This document shows positions 15,603-24,200 of a stretch of 64,000 bases of DNA, piece after piece. Position 1 is the stretch's first letter. Every line of letters starts with the position of its first letter. A program made the position numbers and the translations under genes. Origin of the DNA: Orrella dioscoreae (lineage in GTDB: Bacteria; Pseudomonadota; Gammaproteobacteria; Burkholderiales; Burkholderiaceae_B). Below the pieces are notes generated by a model. The model searched no databases and was not told the DNA's origin. It saw nothing but the letters and a program-made list of their open reading frames with translations. The DNA lies in assembly GCF_900089455.2 (NCBI RefSeq), contig NZ_LT907988.1, positions 868,001 through 932,000 on the forward strand, given 5' to 3'.

Positions 15603-16655
15603 TCAGCGCAGCAGCCAGCGCATGGCCGCCCGGTGCATGAGCGAGGCGCTGGACACCACCACCAGCAGGCGCGTCAGCTGGAAAGCCACCACCACGGGCA
15701 CCCCCAATTGCAGCAGGCCCGCCGTGAGGCTCATCTCGGCGATGCCGCCGGGCGCCATGCCCAGGATGAGCGTGGGCGCGGGCAGCCCCGCCAGCCAGCC
15801 CAGGATGACGGCGCCCAGCGAGGAGCCCAGCAGCACCGCGGCGCTGCACAGCGTGGACACCAGCATGAAACGCGGCGCGGCGTGGAAGAACTCGCGCGAG
15901 AACTTGGTGCCCAGCGAGCAGCCGATGAGAACCTGGGCGACATCCACCAGCGCGACCGGCATGATGGAGCTGGCATGGCCGGCCGCGTTCAGGGCGATGC
16001 TGGCGAAGACGGGGCCCACCAGCCAGGCATTGGGCAGGCGCAGCAGGTGGCAGACCAGGCCCGCGGCGAAGGTGGCGCCCATCAGCAGCACGAAGCCGGG
16101 CGCGTCGAAGACCAGGCTGGCGGTGGCGTAGCTGTCCGCGCCGTGCAGGTCGGCCCAGCGAAAGGCGAAGGGAATCAGCACCACGACCAGGATGATGCGC
16201 ACCGACTGCGCGGCGGCGACGCGGTCGACCAGCGCGCCGCTGCGTTCGGCCAGGTTCGCCATTTCGGCCGCGCCGCCCAGGAAGCTGGCGTACAGCGCGG
16301 TGACGGGGTCGATGCCGGCATAGTGGGCCAGGACCTTGGCGGCCAGCATGCTGAGCAGGATGGAGGCGGCCAGTCCCAGGATGATCCACGGCAGCAGGCC
16401 GGGCAGCATCGCCAGCACGGGCGGGGTGAAATAGAGGCCGATGGCGCCCCCGACGATCCACTGGCCGCCGAAGCGCAGTCCGCGCGGCACGTGCAGGTCG
16501 GCGCCAAGCATCTGCGCCGCGGCCACGACGAGCATGGGCCCGATCAGCCAGGGCAGCGGGGAATTGAGGAGGGAGAAGAGCCAGCCTGCCAGCGCCGCCA
16601 GCGTCAGTGCGGCGATGGGTTTGGCCCGCTCGGGCAGGGGGAGGGCACCGCTCAT
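15603..16655 (-). CDS. AbrB-family (duplicated) integral membrane protein
   Basis: This 350-residue polytopic membrane protein has about ten hydrophobic segments in two similar halves. Each half contains the family pattern of a PWLIGP-type motif (LPWLIGPMLV near the start, LPNAWLVGPVF in the second half) and a GGxAEM motif (FLGGAAEMANL and MAPGGIAEMSLTAG). These features define the AbrB/YgaF-like duplication family, sometimes mislabelled ammonia monooxygenase. The molecular function is not established; transport or membrane regulation has been suggested for relatives. The start at 16655 (MSGALPLP) is preferred because the longer frame adds a charged, non-hydrophobic leader. The gene is transcribed convergently to nothing and diverges from the hydrolase gene. 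Confidence 0.82.
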   Translation of the reverse strand: MSGALPLPERAKPIAALTLAALAGWLFSLLNSPLPWLIGPMLVVAAAQMLGADLHVPRGLRFGGQWIVGGAIGLYFTPPVLAMLPGLLPWIILGLAASILLSMLAAKVLAHYAGIDPVTALYASFLGGAAEMANLAERSGALVDRVAAAQSVRIILVVVLIPFAFRWADLHGADSYATASLVFDAPGFVLLMGATFAAGLVCHLLRLPNAWLVGPVFASIALNAAGHASSIMPVALVDVAQVLIGCSLGTKFSREFFHAAPRFMLVSTLCSAAVLLGSSLGAVILGWLAGLPAPTLILGMAPGGIAEMSLTAGLLQLGVPVVVAFQLTRLLVVVSSASLMHRAAMRWLLR

Positions 16656-16808
16656 GGCGCAGCCCGCCGCATGCGCGTCGCCAGGGACGGGCGGGCAGGG
16701 CGATGGGGAGGGGAGGCGAACACGGCGGGACCTACGGTGGTTCTTGCGGCTGAGCCACGAGTATAGTGGGTCTCCCGGCAAGCCTGCCTCGTCTCAAAGG
16801 ATGCGCCC

Positions 16809-17702
16809 ATGTCTTCGCACGTCTCAGACAAACCCGATACCGACTTCGACAGCCTGTTGCCCCCGCTGACTCTCGATCGCCGCGGCTTTCTCGTGACGTC
16901 GCTGGCAGGCGGCTTCGCCGTGGCGGCGGGCGCGGTGCAGGCCCAGACCGCCATCCAGACACCGACGCAGGGTCTGGTGGCCGGCGAAGTGAAGATCCCC
17001 GTGCGCGACGGCGACCTGCCCGCCTATCGCGCCGCGCCCGAAGGCAAGCGCAATGCGCCGGTGGTGCTGGTGATCCAGGAGATCTTCGGCGTGCACGAAT
17101 ATATCAAGGACGTCTGCCGCCGCCTGGCCCACCTCGGGTATTACGCCGTCGCGCCGGAAATGTTCGCGCGCCAGGGCGACCCGAGCCAGATCAAGGACAT
17201 TCCCACGCTGCAACGCGAGATCGTCAGCAAGGTGTCCGACGAGCAGGTCATGGCCGACCTGGATGCGGTCGTGGCATGGGCGGGGCAGCAAGGCGGCGAC
17301 GCCAAGCGCCTGGGCATTACCGGTTTCTGCTGGGGCGGGCGCATCACCTGGCTCTATGCCGCGCACAATCCCAACCTGAAGGCGGGCGTGGCCTGGTACG
17401 GCCGCCTGGTGGGCGACACCGATCCCCTGCATCCGGCGCACCCGGTGGACGTGGCCGCGCGTCTGCACGCGCCCGTGCTGGGCTTGTATGGCGGGCAGGA
17501 TGCCGGTATTCCGGTCACGTCCATCAACACCATGAAGGACGCGCTGGGCAAGGGGTCGCCTGCCGCGCAGGCCTCCAGTTTCCTGCTGTACAAAGACGCG
17601 CCGCACGCGTTCCACGCGGACTATCGCCCCAGCTATCGCAAGGCCGAGGCCGAGGCGGGCTGGCAGCGCATGCAGGAGTGGTTCGCCAAGTCCCTGCGTT
17701 GA
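16809..17702 (+). CDS. Dienelactone hydrolase family protein with Tat-type leader
   Basis: An alpha/beta hydrolase of 297 residues with a probable Cys-Asp-His triad: Cys174 in GFCWGGR, Asp231 in GGQDAGIP and His266 in DAPHAFH. That arrangement is characteristic of dienelactone hydrolases, which hydrolyse lactone rings of ring-cleavage products. The N-terminus carries a twin-arginine sequence (DRRGFLVTS at 23-31) followed by a hydrophobic stretch ending VQAQ, predicting Tat export. The ATG at 16809 has an aaagga site about 8 bp upstream. No other aromatic-degradation genes are adjacent, so the physiological substrate is unknown; many relatives of this exported type are general esterases. Confidence 0.87.
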   Translation: MSSHVSDKPDTDFDSLLPPLTLDRRGFLVTSLAGGFAVAAGAVQAQTAIQTPTQGLVAGEVKIPVRDGDLPAYRAAPEGKRNAPVVLVIQEIFGVHEYIKDVCRRLAHLGYYAVAPEMFARQGDPSQIKDIPTLQREIVSKVSDEQVMADLDAVVAWAGQQGGDAKRLGITGFCWGGRITWLYAAHNPNLKAGVAWYGRLVGDTDPLHPAHPVDVAARLHAPVLGLYGGQDAGIPVTSINTMKDALGKGSPAAQASSFLLYKDAPHAFHADYRPSYRKAEAEAGWQRMQEWFAKSLR

Positions 17703-17721
17703 AGGCGGCGCGTCGCGCGGC

Positions 17722-18690
17722 TCAGTCGACGCGGATGCTGGCCTGCCTGGCCAGCGTTTTCCATTGCGCGATCTCGCGCGTGACCTGCGCGTCGAGTTCC
17801 TGCGCGGTGCTGCCCACCGCCACCGCGCCCTGGTCCAGGAAGGCCTTTTGGATGGCGGGGTCGCGCGTGGCCTGGATGAGGCCGTCCTGTACCTTGGCAA
17901 TGACGTCGGCTGGTGTATTGGCGGGGGCGAAGACGGCGTACCAGGAATCGACCTCGAAGCCCGGCAGGGTCTCGGCCACGGTGGGCACGTCGGGCAGCAC
18001 GGGCGTGCGCTGGGCGGTGGACACCGCCAGGGCTTTCAGCCTGCCTTCCTTGACGTGTTGCGTGACGGCGGGCAGCGACACCCACAGCAGCGGAATCTGT
18101 CCGCCCAGCACGTCGATGACGGCGGGCGCGCCGCCGCGGTAGGCGACGTGCACGAAGGGCAGGCCGGTGCGCTGTTTCAGCAGTTCGCCGGCGATGTGGC
18201 TGGGCGAGCCGGTGCCGGCAGAACCGTAGGGTACGTCGGTCTTGTCCTTGCCATGCTGCACGAGATCGGCGAGCGTGGCGGCAGGGAAGGAAGGATGCGC
18301 CACCAGGATCTGCGGGGCGGACGCCACCAGCGAGACGGCGGCGAGGTCCTTCTCGGTGTCGAACGGCAGCTTGTTGTAGATGGCCGGATTGATGGTGTGC
18401 GAGGACAGCGTGATGAGCAGCGTGTGGCCGTCGGCCGGGCTCTTCACCACGTGGTTGGTGCCGATGGTCCCGCCCGCGCCGCCACGCGTCTCGATGACCA
18501 CGGGTTGGCCCAGCGCCTGCGACAGCGGTTGCTGCAGGATGCGGGCCGCGACGTCGACGCTGCCGCCCGCCGGATAGGAGACCACCAGCGTGACGGGCTT
18601 GGTGGGATAGGCCAGCGCCTGGGCCGAGCCCAGCAGCAGGGCGGCACAGGCCCACAGGCGCAGGCGGGCGGGGGATCGGGTGCGTGACAT
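17722..18690 (-). CDS. Bug-family periplasmic solute-binding protein (TctC-like)
   Basis: A tripartite tricarboxylate (Bug) receptor of 322 residues that would bind a small carboxylate or amide in the periplasm. It has a signal peptide (LWACAALLLGSAQALA) followed directly by YPTKPVTLVVSYPAGGSVD, the canonical mature N-terminus of the family, and the VIETRGGAGGTIGT loop. The start at 18690 places the basic residues correctly before the hydrophobic core. There are no TctA/TctB membrane genes nearby, so it is an orphan receptor, as is common in Bordetella and relatives. The ligand cannot be deduced from sequence. Confidence 0.92.
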   Translation of the reverse strand: MSRTRSPARLRLWACAALLLGSAQALAYPTKPVTLVVSYPAGGSVDVAARILQQPLSQALGQPVVIETRGGAGGTIGTNHVVKSPADGHTLLITLSSHTINPAIYNKLPFDTEKDLAAVSLVASAPQILVAHPSFPAATLADLVQHGKDKTDVPYGSAGTGSPSHIAGELLKQRTGLPFVHVAYRGGAPAVIDVLGGQIPLLWVSLPAVTQHVKEGRLKALAVSTAQRTPVLPDVPTVAETLPGFEVDSWYAVFAPANTPADVIAKVQDGLIQATRDPAIQKAFLDQGAVAVGSTAQELDAQVTREIAQWKTLARQASIRVD

Positions 18691-18810
18691 GGTGGGCGTC
18701 CGGGCAAGGTAAACGGCATTCTTGTCGCCGGGCGGCCGGCGTGTCCAAGACGCATCGGCCATTTGCATATGGCCCGGGAGGGTAGTCGGCCCGCGCAGGC
18801 GGCCCGCCGG

Positions 18811-18828
18811 ATGTCACGGGACTGTCAA
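18811..18828 (+). promoter_or_regulatory. Candidate Pho box upstream of the surface-signalling operon
   Basis: Two 7-base direct repeats, ATGTCAC (18811-18817) and CTGTCAA (18822-18828), are separated by 4 bases. TGTCA recurs at exactly 11 bp, the geometry of PhoB binding sites (consensus CTGTCAT, 4 bp, CTGTCAT). A weak -10-like TAGGCT starts 11 bp after the box, at 18839. Predicted only by eye. Confidence 0.45.
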
Positions 18829-18891
18829 CACGCTGGGGTAGGCTGGCGCCCTTCGCCGGACGCTCTGCCTGCGTCCTTTCCCGCCCTGTCC

Positions 18892-19662
18892 GTGCATGTC
18901 CCACGCCTCTCCTTCCGCGCCGATCCGCGTGTCGCCCGCAAGCCTGCGGTGGCGAGGCTGATCGCCATGCTGGTCCTGGCAGGCGCCGCATGGAGCGTCC
19001 TGGGCGCGTCTCAGCCGGGTCAGGCCGCGGCCCTCGCCCAGGCCGTGGACGACGCGCAGGCCTTCGAGCTGCCCAGCCTGCCCCTGCACGAGGCGCTCGA
19101 GGCGTATAGCCGGCAGACGCGGCGCTCGGTGCTCTACGACACGGCATTGGCCGCCACGCGCCGTTCCGCGCCGCTGCATGGCCGCTATACGCCGGAGGCG
19201 GCCTTGCGCGGCTTGCTGGCCGGCACGGGGCTGGTGTCCCGGAACACCTCCTCCCGTTCCTTCATGCTGGTACCGGTGCCCGCCGCGCCAGCCGAGGAGG
19301 CGGAGGCTTCCCGTCCGACGGTCCGTCCCGCGGTCGATGCCTATGCCGCGCGCGTGCGCCGCCGCGTGATGGGGGCGCTGTGCGCCGATCCCGCGTTGCA
19401 GACTGGGGATTACCGCCTGCTGCTGCGGTTCCGGATCGACAGCCGCCAGCGCATCGACGCCTTGCAGATCGTCGCGACGGGCCGGCCCGAGCAGGAACCC
19501 GGCATCCGTGCGGCGTTGACGAATCTTTCCCTGGGGTCGGCGCCTCCCGCGGGTTATGGGCAGCCGACGCTGTTGCTGCTGACACCCGCGTCGGCCCGCC
19601 GGCATGGCGGTTGTCCGCGGCGGCGCCGGCGCTCGGCCCGCCCTGCCTGGAGACGCGCATGA
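18892..19662 (+). CDS. VreA-like periplasmic signalling protein: STN domain plus TonB-C-like domain
   Basis: The product is exported (256 residues from GTG 18892; start uncertain) with a hydrophobic signal segment, LIAMLVLAGAAWSVLGA. It then has a secretin/TonB short N-terminal (STN) domain at about 58-128 (FELPSLPLHEALEAYSRQ followed by RSVLYD) and a second domain at about 155-232. The second domain shows the TonB C-terminal pattern (RLLLRFRIDSRQRIDALQIV). There is no beta-barrel, so it is not a TonB-dependent receptor. This two-domain architecture matches VreA of the P. aeruginosa PUMA3 system, where the STN domain talks to the anti-sigma factor. Its stop overlaps the sigma gene start (ATGA). 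Longer starts at 18763 and 18811 would run through the candidate Pho box and are less likely. Confidence 0.72.
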   Translation: MHVPRLSFRADPRVARKPAVARLIAMLVLAGAAWSVLGASQPGQAAALAQAVDDAQAFELPSLPLHEALEAYSRQTRRSVLYDTALAATRRSAPLHGRYTPEAALRGLLAGTGLVSRNTSSRSFMLVPVPAAPAEEAEASRPTVRPAVDAYAARVRRRVMGALCADPALQTGDYRLLLRFRIDSRQRIDALQIVATGRPEQEPGIRAALTNLSLGSAPPAGYGQPTLLLLTPASARRHGGCPRRRRRSARPAWRRA

Positions 19663-20177
19663 GCGGCGGAAAGGGATTGGTGGAACTGCGCCGCGTGCTG
19701 ACCGAGCGCTACGCCTCGCTGCGCAGCCAGGTGGCGCGGCGCCTGGGCGGACCGGAAGAGCTCGCGGAAGACGCCTTGCATGACGCCTATGTGCGGCTGG
19801 CCGGCAAGGAAGGGTTCGAGAACGTCGCCCATCCGCAAAGCTATCTGGTGAGCACGGCCGTGCATGCCGCCATCGATCGCCTGCGTGGGGACCATCGCCT
19901 GTTGAGCGAGGCGGAGGTGGCGGATTTCTTCGACGTGGCCGACCACGCGGCCGGGCCGGACCAGACGGCGCACGCGCGCCACGATCTGGCCCGGATGTTC
20001 GCGGTCCTGGACGGCTTGCCGGCGCGGCAGCGCGACATCCTGGTGTCTGCCCGGGTGCACGAGGTGCCGCGTGCTGAACTGGCGCGCCGCTGGGGCATCT
20101 CGCTGGCCATGGTCGGACGCGAGTTGCAGGCCGCGCATCGGCATTGCGCGCGTGCCATGGACGAGGAACAGGAATGA
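19659..20177 (+). CDS. FecI-type ECF RNA polymerase sigma factor (VreI-like)
   Basis: An ECF sigma factor of 172 residues that would redirect RNA polymerase to a small regulon. Region 2 is visible as LAEDALHDAYVRL and HPQSYLVSTAVHAAIDRLRG. Region 4 is a helix-turn-helix containing LPARQRDILVSARV and LARRWGISLAMVGRELQAAH. It is translationally coupled to the STN protein upstream (ATGA at 19659-19662) and to the FecR-like gene downstream (ATGA at 20174-20177). This is the normal arrangement for sigma/anti-sigma pairs controlled by surface signalling. The giant adhesin gene directly behind is the obvious target candidate. Confidence 0.88.
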   Translation: MSGGKGLVELRRVLTERYASLRSQVARRLGGPEELAEDALHDAYVRLAGKEGFENVAHPQSYLVSTAVHAAIDRLRGDHRLLSEAEVADFFDVADHAAGPDQTAHARHDLARMFAVLDGLPARQRDILVSARVHEVPRAELARRWGISLAMVGRELQAAHRHCARAMDEEQE

Positions 20178-21145
20178 TGGGCGCGAAGCGCGACGACCTC
20201 GCCGGCGCAGGCGCCCTCCAGGCCCAGGCCCATGACTGGGCGGCGCGCCTGGCCAGCGGCAATGCGACGCGCCAGGATGGCGAGTCGTTCCGGCGCTGGC
20301 GTGCGCAAAGCCCTGCGCACGAGCAGGCGTGGAAACACGCCGCGCAGACCTGGCGCGAACTGGGCGGTGTGACCCGGGCCTATGCGGCGCATGCGCCCGC
20401 CGTTGCACGCCCCGCGCGTCCGACCCGCCGCCAGGTGCTGGGGCTGGCCGCGACGGCTGCCGGGGCGGTGGGGGCAGTGGGACTCGTGCGCCCGCCGCTG
20501 GGCCTGTGGGAGCCCTGGCGCGACCTGGATGCGGACTATCGCACCGCGACCGGTGAGCGGCGCGACCTGGACGTCGTGGCCCAGGCGAGCGTGATGCTCA
20601 ATACGCAGAGCAGCCTGTCGGTGGACATGGCGGGCGATGCGCCCCGCCTGGCCCTGTTGCGCGGCGAAGCCGCCGTGACAGCTCGCCGCGCGGCGCCGCT
20701 GGACGTGGTGGCGGGCGCGGGCCGCGTGCGCCTGACGCACGGCGATATCGAACTGCGCTGCTTGCGGGATGGCGCGGTGCGCTTGCGCTGCAATGCCGGG
20801 GGGGCCGAGTTGCGCCATGGCGAACGGGTGCTGCAGGTGCCGGCGCGGCACGAGGTGGCCTATGACGCGCGGCAGCTGGGCGTGCTGCGGCCCTATCCCT
20901 CGGCAGGCGCTCAGGCCGATTGGCGGCGCGGCATGCTGGTGTTCCACGATCTGCCGCTGGCCGAGGCCATCGAAGAGATCAACCGCTACCGGCCTGGGCG
21001 GGTCGTCCTGCTGGATGAAAGCCAGGCGGCGCGGCGAATCAGCGCGAACTTCGAGATCGCCGCGCTGGACGAGGCCGTGGCCCAGATCCAGTCGCTGTAC
21101 CACCTGCCCATGCGCCGCATGGGCAGGGTGGTGTTCCTGGGCTGA
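20174..21145 (+). CDS. FecR-family anti-sigma factor (VreR-like)
   Basis: An inner-membrane sigma regulator of 323 residues. The cytoplasmic N-terminal part (DUF4880-like: AHDWAARLASG followed by FRRWRAQSPAHEQAWKHA) would bind the ECF factor. A single transmembrane segment (VLGLAATAAGAVGAVGLV) follows at about 95-115. The periplasmic FecR domain contains YRTATGERRDLDV and SSLSVDM, and an STN-like C-terminal region (VFHDLPLAEAIEEINRY) would contact the upstream STN protein. ATG 20174 and ATG 20177 are both possible. A gaggaa ribosome site precedes the first. Proteolytic release of the sigma factor is the known mechanism for the family and is assumed here. Confidence 0.88.
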   Translation: MMGAKRDDLAGAGALQAQAHDWAARLASGNATRQDGESFRRWRAQSPAHEQAWKHAAQTWRELGGVTRAYAAHAPAVARPARPTRRQVLGLAATAAGAVGAVGLVRPPLGLWEPWRDLDADYRTATGERRDLDVVAQASVMLNTQSSLSVDMAGDAPRLALLRGEAAVTARRAAPLDVVAGAGRVRLTHGDIELRCLRDGAVRLRCNAGGAELRHGERVLQVPARHEVAYDARQLGVLRPYPSAGAQADWRRGMLVFHDLPLAEAIEEINRYRPGRVVLLDESQAARRISANFEIAALDEAVAQIQSLYHLPMRRMGRVVFLG

Positions 21146-21167
21146 GTCATCCATGCCGGGCGGCAAG

Positions 21168-21185
21168 GTGTCATAAAAAATTCAT
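21168..21185 (+). promoter_or_regulatory. Weak Pho-box-like direct repeat before the adhesin gene
   Basis: GTGTCAT (21168-21174), spacer AAAA, then AATTCAT (21179-21185). The left half matches the PhoB half-site at 6 of 7 positions and the right half at 4 of 7, with TCAT recurring at exactly 11 bp. It lies 106 bp upstream of the adhesin start. Weak evidence, noted because it parallels the better site at 18811. Confidence 0.25.
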
Positions 21186-21290
21186 GGCGTTGCCGGTAGC
21201 GATCGGCGCCGCGTGATCCGACTAGATAGCAGGGAGCCTGCCGCGACACGGCGGCTCCAGCCACTGCTCAGCCCAGGATTCCAAGCCGCC

Positions 21291-24200
21291 ATGACGTCCT
21301 TAGTTCCCCCCTCGTGTTCCCCGCATTCCCGCCTGCGTTCGCGCCGTGCGCCCCACGCTGGCGCCAGCGTGCCGGGTCCGGCGCTGACGCCGCTGGCGAC
21401 CGTCCTGGCTGCGCTGCTGATGGGCGGTGCGCCCGATGCCCATGCCAGCGGCAACTGGTTCGCGGCGCAACGTGGCAATGTCGAGGGCGCTGCGCGTCCC
21501 GCCGTGCGCGTGCCGGCCGTGGGCACGCCGCAGGCGCGTGCCCAGACGCAACAGGCCCGCCGGCAGATGGAGAACCTGGCGCGGAGCGCCCAGGCCATCG
21601 CCGCCCAGAATGCCGCGCAGGACGCGGCGCGGCGTGCCGCGCTGGCAGCCAACGGCGACATCCCGGATGGCTTGGCGCGCGGGGGGCTGGCGGTGGACAC
21701 CGCATCCGCCACGGCGGGTTGGGCAGGCGCCCTGGCGCCTCGCCAGTCCACCACGAGCGGACGCACCGAGGTCGTGGTCGAACAGGTGGAGTCCAAGGCC
21801 ATCCTGAACTGGGAGTCCTTCAACGTCGGGCGCAACACCACCGTCCATTTCGACCAGCGCGCAGGCACGGCGGCCAGTGGCGCCAACGATTGGGTGGTGC
21901 TCAACCGCATCAATGATCCGAGCGGCCGGCCCAGCCGCATCGCGGGACAGATCCGCGCCGAGGGTGCGGTCTATCTGGTCAACCGCAATGGCGTCATTTT
22001 CCATGGCAGCAGCCAGGTCAACGCGCGCAACCTGGTGGCGGCCAGCCTCAAGCTGAGCGACGAGCAGTTCCGCAAGGGCATCAATTCGCCCAGCAACCAT
22101 GACCTGGGCGCGGGAACGGGATACGCCATTCCCACCTTCGGCGAGCATGCGGGCGAGGCCATCTCGCCTTTTGGCACCGCGCCCTCGTTCGAGCCGGGGG
22201 CCGCGCCCGCGCCCGTGGAGGTGGAAGCCGGCGCCCGGCTGGAGGCCCACGCGGGCGGCAAGATCATGCTGTTCGCGCCGAAGGTGCTCAACGCGGGCGG
22301 GCTGGCCGCGCCGGACGGCCAGGTGATCCTGGCGGCGGGCGAGAACATATTCCTGAAAACCATTACGTCTGTCAGCAACGAAGGCACGCCCAATGAGGTG
22401 CGGGGGCTGGACGTGGCGGTGTCCTCGCCGTATCCGCGCAATCTCACCTATTACCAGCTCACCGGCCATTTCATGAGCCAGCCGCGGGCCGAGATCCGCG
22501 AGCGGGTGCTGGACGTGATGGACGCGCGCGCCCGCGAGGTGGGCTATGAAGTCCGCAACGACGGCGTGGTGAGCGCCGAGCGCGGCAACATCACCGTGCA
22601 CGGCCTGGACGTCACGCAACGCGGTGTGCTGCACGCCAGCACGGCCTTGAACAACCGCAATGGCTCCATCCACCTGAGGGCTTGGGGCCAGGGCATGATG
22701 TCCTTCGCGGACTCGACCAACGAGATGCGCTCCTGGAGCTCGGGCACGCTGACGCTGGGGGCGGGCAGCGTCACGCAGGTCCTGCCCGACGCCGGCGATA
22801 CGAGCGAGATCGAGGCCGCGGCGCTGGCCACCCGCTATGTGCCGGGCAGCGTGCGCCTGTACGGCAAGCTGGTGTCCTTCGAGGGCGCGGCGACCGTGCG
22901 TGTGCCGGCGGGCACGATCGACGTGCAGGCCTCGGGCAATGCGCTGGGCATTCAGGAATCCGCCCGCGGCCTGCGCGATGGCAGCGCCCGGGGCGGCCGC
23001 ATCTACCTGGCCGATCAGGCGTTCCTGAGCACCGCCGGCCTGCAGGAAGTGGGCGTGCCGATGGCGCGCAATTTCGTGGCGGTGGAGTTGCGCATCAACG
23101 AATTGCGGGACTCCCCGATGCAGCGCGACGGCTGGCTGCGCGGACAGAAGCTCGTGGTGGACCGTCGCGTGGCGGGCAGTCATGGCGCCGGCCCGATGTC
23201 GGGTGTCGAGTGGATCATGGGCGACGATGGCGTCGCGGTGCCGGGCGCCTGGGTAGGCACGCCGCTGGCCGATGTGTCGGGGTGGGTGGGGGTCGGCAAG
23301 ACGGACCTGGCCGAGCTGTCCACGCGGGGCGGTGGCATCTCGCTGGTGAATGCCGAGGGCGACATCATCACCCGCGCGGGCGCGCTCCTGGACGTAGCGG
23401 GCGGTTCCGTGCGCTATGGCGATGGCCTGAACACCGCCAGCCGTCTGCTGGGCAGCGATGGGCGCATCCATGAAATCGGCGCCGCGCCGCTCGACGTCTC
23501 GTATATCGGCCTGGCGGGCAGCTACGCCGTGGCGCATGGCCGCTGGGGCGTGACGCGGCGCTGGTTCGACCCGCTGCAAGGCGGTCGTGCCCTGCACGAG
23601 CCGGGCTACCTGGAAGGCCGTGCGGCGGGCGAGATCGAGATCAAGGCGGGGGCGGGCCTGGTGCTGGATGGCGACATCTGGGCCGGGCGCCTGCCCGAGG
23701 GCCGCACGCCGGGCCGCGTGCCGGTCGCGGGCGGGACGCTGACCATCGGCGGCGGTTCGTTCAACGATACCAGCTGGTCGATGAGCAGCCTGGTGCTGTC
23801 CGCGGGCGAGCGCGGGCTGCTGCCGGCTTCCTTCGGCATCGACACCGTCCTGGACAAGGACCGCTCCGATCCCCTCGCGAAGGATGAGATGGGCCAGACG
23901 AGGCCCACCAAGCGGACGTATCTGTCGGATGCGATGCTGAATGCCTCAGGGCTGGGCGAGATGAACCTGAACGTGACGCGTGACGTGGTCATGGACGCGG
24001 ACGCACGCCTCGTGCTGGCGCCGGGGGCGGCGCTGAACCTGAGGGCGGTGGAAGGCTCCTCGGTCGACATGAAGGTGGATGGCCAGGTCCGCGCGCCGGG
24101 CGGCACGCTGATCGTCGAGACCCGGGGCGGCACGTTGCAGATGGGCGCGCGAAGCGTGCTGGATGTCTCGGGCAGTTGGCTCAATGACAGTCAGGACGGC

